Of a stretch of DNA of 7,127 bases, positions 6,508 to 7,127 are shown piece after piece. The stretch is from Bacillota bacterium (GTDB lineage: Bacteria > Bacillota > Clostridia > Christensenellales > CAG-138), in NCBI GenBank assembly GCA_023453725.1, contig JAEXTB010000159.1:1-7127 (forward strand), given 5' to 3'. The notes beneath the pieces were generated by a model. The model did not search any database. It saw only the letters and a program-made list of their open reading frames with translations, and had not been told where the DNA came from. How positions within the stretch are numbered: the stretch's first letter is position 1; every line of letters starts with the position of its first letter. Both the position numbers and the translations under genes were made by a program.

Positions 6508-6536
6508 ATTATACTGCATTCGCCGCCTGTTTTGCA
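6508..6536 (-). promoter_or_regulatory. Promoter of the dapF-psuK-psuG transcript
   Basis: A perfect TATAAT (6508-6513, minus strand) lies 17 nt after TGCAAA (6531-6536), a poor -35 with three matches; an 18-nt spacing gives GTGCAA, also three matches. Transcription would begin near 6501, giving a leader of about 40 nt ending in the dapF AGGAGG. The weak -35 sits between the arms of a 7-bp inverted repeat, which would suit a regulated promoter. Confidence 0.55.
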
Positions 6537-6548
6537 CCACACGGCGAA
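6519..6548. repeat. 7-bp inverted repeat around the dapF -35 region
   Basis: TTCGCCG (6519-6525) and CGGCGAA (6542-6548) are exact reverse complements separated by 16 nt. The centres are about 23 bp apart, close to two helical turns. The -35 of the dapF promoter lies in the spacer, so a dimer bound here would block or guide RNA polymerase. No regulator gene is adjacent, and I cannot match the arms to a known operator. Confidence 0.45.
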
Positions 6549-6596
6549 AACTGTTTACACCATGGTAACATATCCCTGTTGTTGCGGGCGGATCAT

Positions 6597-6620
6597 ATAT
6601 TCGTCCCGGCAAACGAATAT
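6597..6620. repeat. 7-bp inverted repeat in the dapF-fhs divergent region
   Basis: ATATTCG (6597-6603) and CGAATAT (6614-6620) are exact reverse complements with a 10-nt spacer. The centres are 17 bp apart. It lies about 130 nt before fhs and could be an operator or an RNA hairpin in a long fhs leader. No convincing fhs promoter was found; TATATT at 6596-6601 and 6655-6660 lack a -35. A further perfect palindrome GCTGTACAGC is at 6635-6644. Confidence 0.4.
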
Positions 6621-6710
6621 TCAAGACAACGTGGGCTGTACAGCTGTCGAAATTTATATTATTTTAGTATTAGGCGCATTCTTTGAACCATTGTATTTGG
6701 CAAAGGCGCA

Positions 6711-6746
6711 ATGGCCCAAAAGAAAAAGAGAAGGCGGAAAAAGTAG
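6711..6746 (+). CDS. Possible 11-codon basic upstream peptide before fhs
   Basis: ATG at 6711 opens an 11-codon frame, MAQKKKRRRKK, ending in TAG three bases before the fhs ATG. Nine of its eleven residues after translation are Lys, Arg or Gln. Only a poor AAAGGCG lies upstream. It may be chance in a purine-rich leader whose AAGGCGG (6731-6737) is the best available ribosome binding site for fhs. If translated, it would couple initiation to fhs and respond to Lys/Arg supply; that is speculation. Confidence 0.15.
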   Translation: MAQKKKRRRKK

Positions 6747-6749
6747 AGC

Positions 6750-7127
6750 ATGCATATTCCATCCGACATTGAAATCGCCCAGAACGCAAAGCTTCAGCCT
6801 ATCCGGAAAATCGCGGAGCAGGCGCAGATCGCACCGGAATATTTTACTTTCTATGGAAATGACAAAGCCAAGGTTTCCATAGATCTGCTGCGGGAACAGC
6901 GACCGGATGGCAAGCTGGTACTTGTGACAGCCATCAACCCCACGCCCGCCGGAGAAGGCAAGACCACCACCACCGTGGGCCTGGCCGATGGATTAAAACG
7001 GCTGGGCAAGCGTGCCTGCGTGGCGCTGCGGGAGCCTTCGCTTGGCCCGGTATTCGGCATGAAGGGCGGCGCAGCGGGTGGCGGTTACGCGCAGGTGGTG
7101 CCCATGGAGGACATCAACCTGCACTTT
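6750..7127 (+). CDS. fhs: Formate--tetrahydrofolate ligase, N-terminal part
   Basis: Fhs joins formate to tetrahydrofolate using ATP, giving 10-formyl-tetrahydrofolate for purine synthesis, and in acetogens it serves the methyl branch of the Wood-Ljungdahl pathway. The window ends after 126 codons of a family normally about 550 residues long, still open, so this is an edge cut and not a real truncation. The start MHIPSDIEIAQNAKLQPI fits the family N-terminus. The ATP-binding P-loop TPAGEGKTTTT is at residues 65-75, and the family signature begins REPSLGPVFGMKGGAAGG (94-111). The ribosome binding site is unusually weak: AAGGCGG ends 12 nt before the ATG. It is divergent from dapF. Presence of this gene alone does not show that the organism is an acetogen. 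Confidence 0.96.
   Translation, partial: MHIPSDIEIAQNAKLQPIRKIAEQAQIAPEYFTFYGNDKAKVSIDLLREQRPDGKLVLVTAINPTPAGEGKTTTTVGLADGLKRLGKRACVALREPSLGPVFGMKGGAAGGGYAQVVPMEDINLHF

Noticed and set aside
6462..6542. Longer dapF reading frame starting at 6542
   Set aside because: The extra 27 residues are not DapF-like, overlap the promoter TATAAT, and the AGGAGG at 6467-6472 selects 6461.
6540..6749. Tetrahydrofolate riboswitch before fhs
   Set aside because: I could not find the conserved aptamer core in this leader; only short inverted repeats are present.

Overview
The window reads as chromosomal DNA from an anaerobic member of the Bacillota, most likely class Clostridia. The reasons are strong purine-rich ribosome binding sites, Clostridia-like protein sequences, a formate-tetrahydrofolate ligase, and short intergenic gaps with AGGAGG-type signals. 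This placement is inference; no rRNA or other taxonomic marker is present.

There are three zones. (1) Left, 1-1050: the C-terminal two thirds of a major facilitator transporter on the minus strand. It lacks its first four membrane helices and any ribosome binding site, so it looks like a 5'-truncated pseudogene. (2) 1048-1786: an AT-rich, gene-poor block. It holds an 11-bp perfect inverted repeat inside a tiny plus-strand ORF with a strong ribosome binding site, a 102-codon minus-strand reading frame broken by one TGA, a near-perfect 22-bp palindrome, and the glmS terminator. It looks like a rearrangement scar or remnant-rich junction. (3) 1787-7127: intact housekeeping genes. On the minus strand, in transcription order, these are dapF, psuK, psuG and glmS. 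On the plus strand, diverging from dapF, is the first 126 codons of fhs.

dapF and psuK overlap by four bases (GTGA), with the psuK ribosome binding site inside dapF, and psuG follows 27 nt later, so the three are almost certainly one transcript. PsuK phosphorylates pseudouridine, and PsuG splits pseudouridine 5'-phosphate into uracil and ribose 5-phosphate. glmS sits 131 nt downstream with its own good ribosome binding site and a terminator after it. DapF (meso-diaminopimelate) and GlmS (glucosamine 6-phosphate) both feed peptidoglycan precursors, so a salvage pair is embedded between two cell-wall genes. Fhs supplies 10-formyl-tetrahydrofolate for one-carbon metabolism.

I see no CRISPR array, rRNA, tRNA, complete insertion sequence or defence system. 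The coding genes are ordinary. The points worth a second look are the zone 2 structures, the dapF-psuK coupling, and the apparent absence of a glmS ribozyme.
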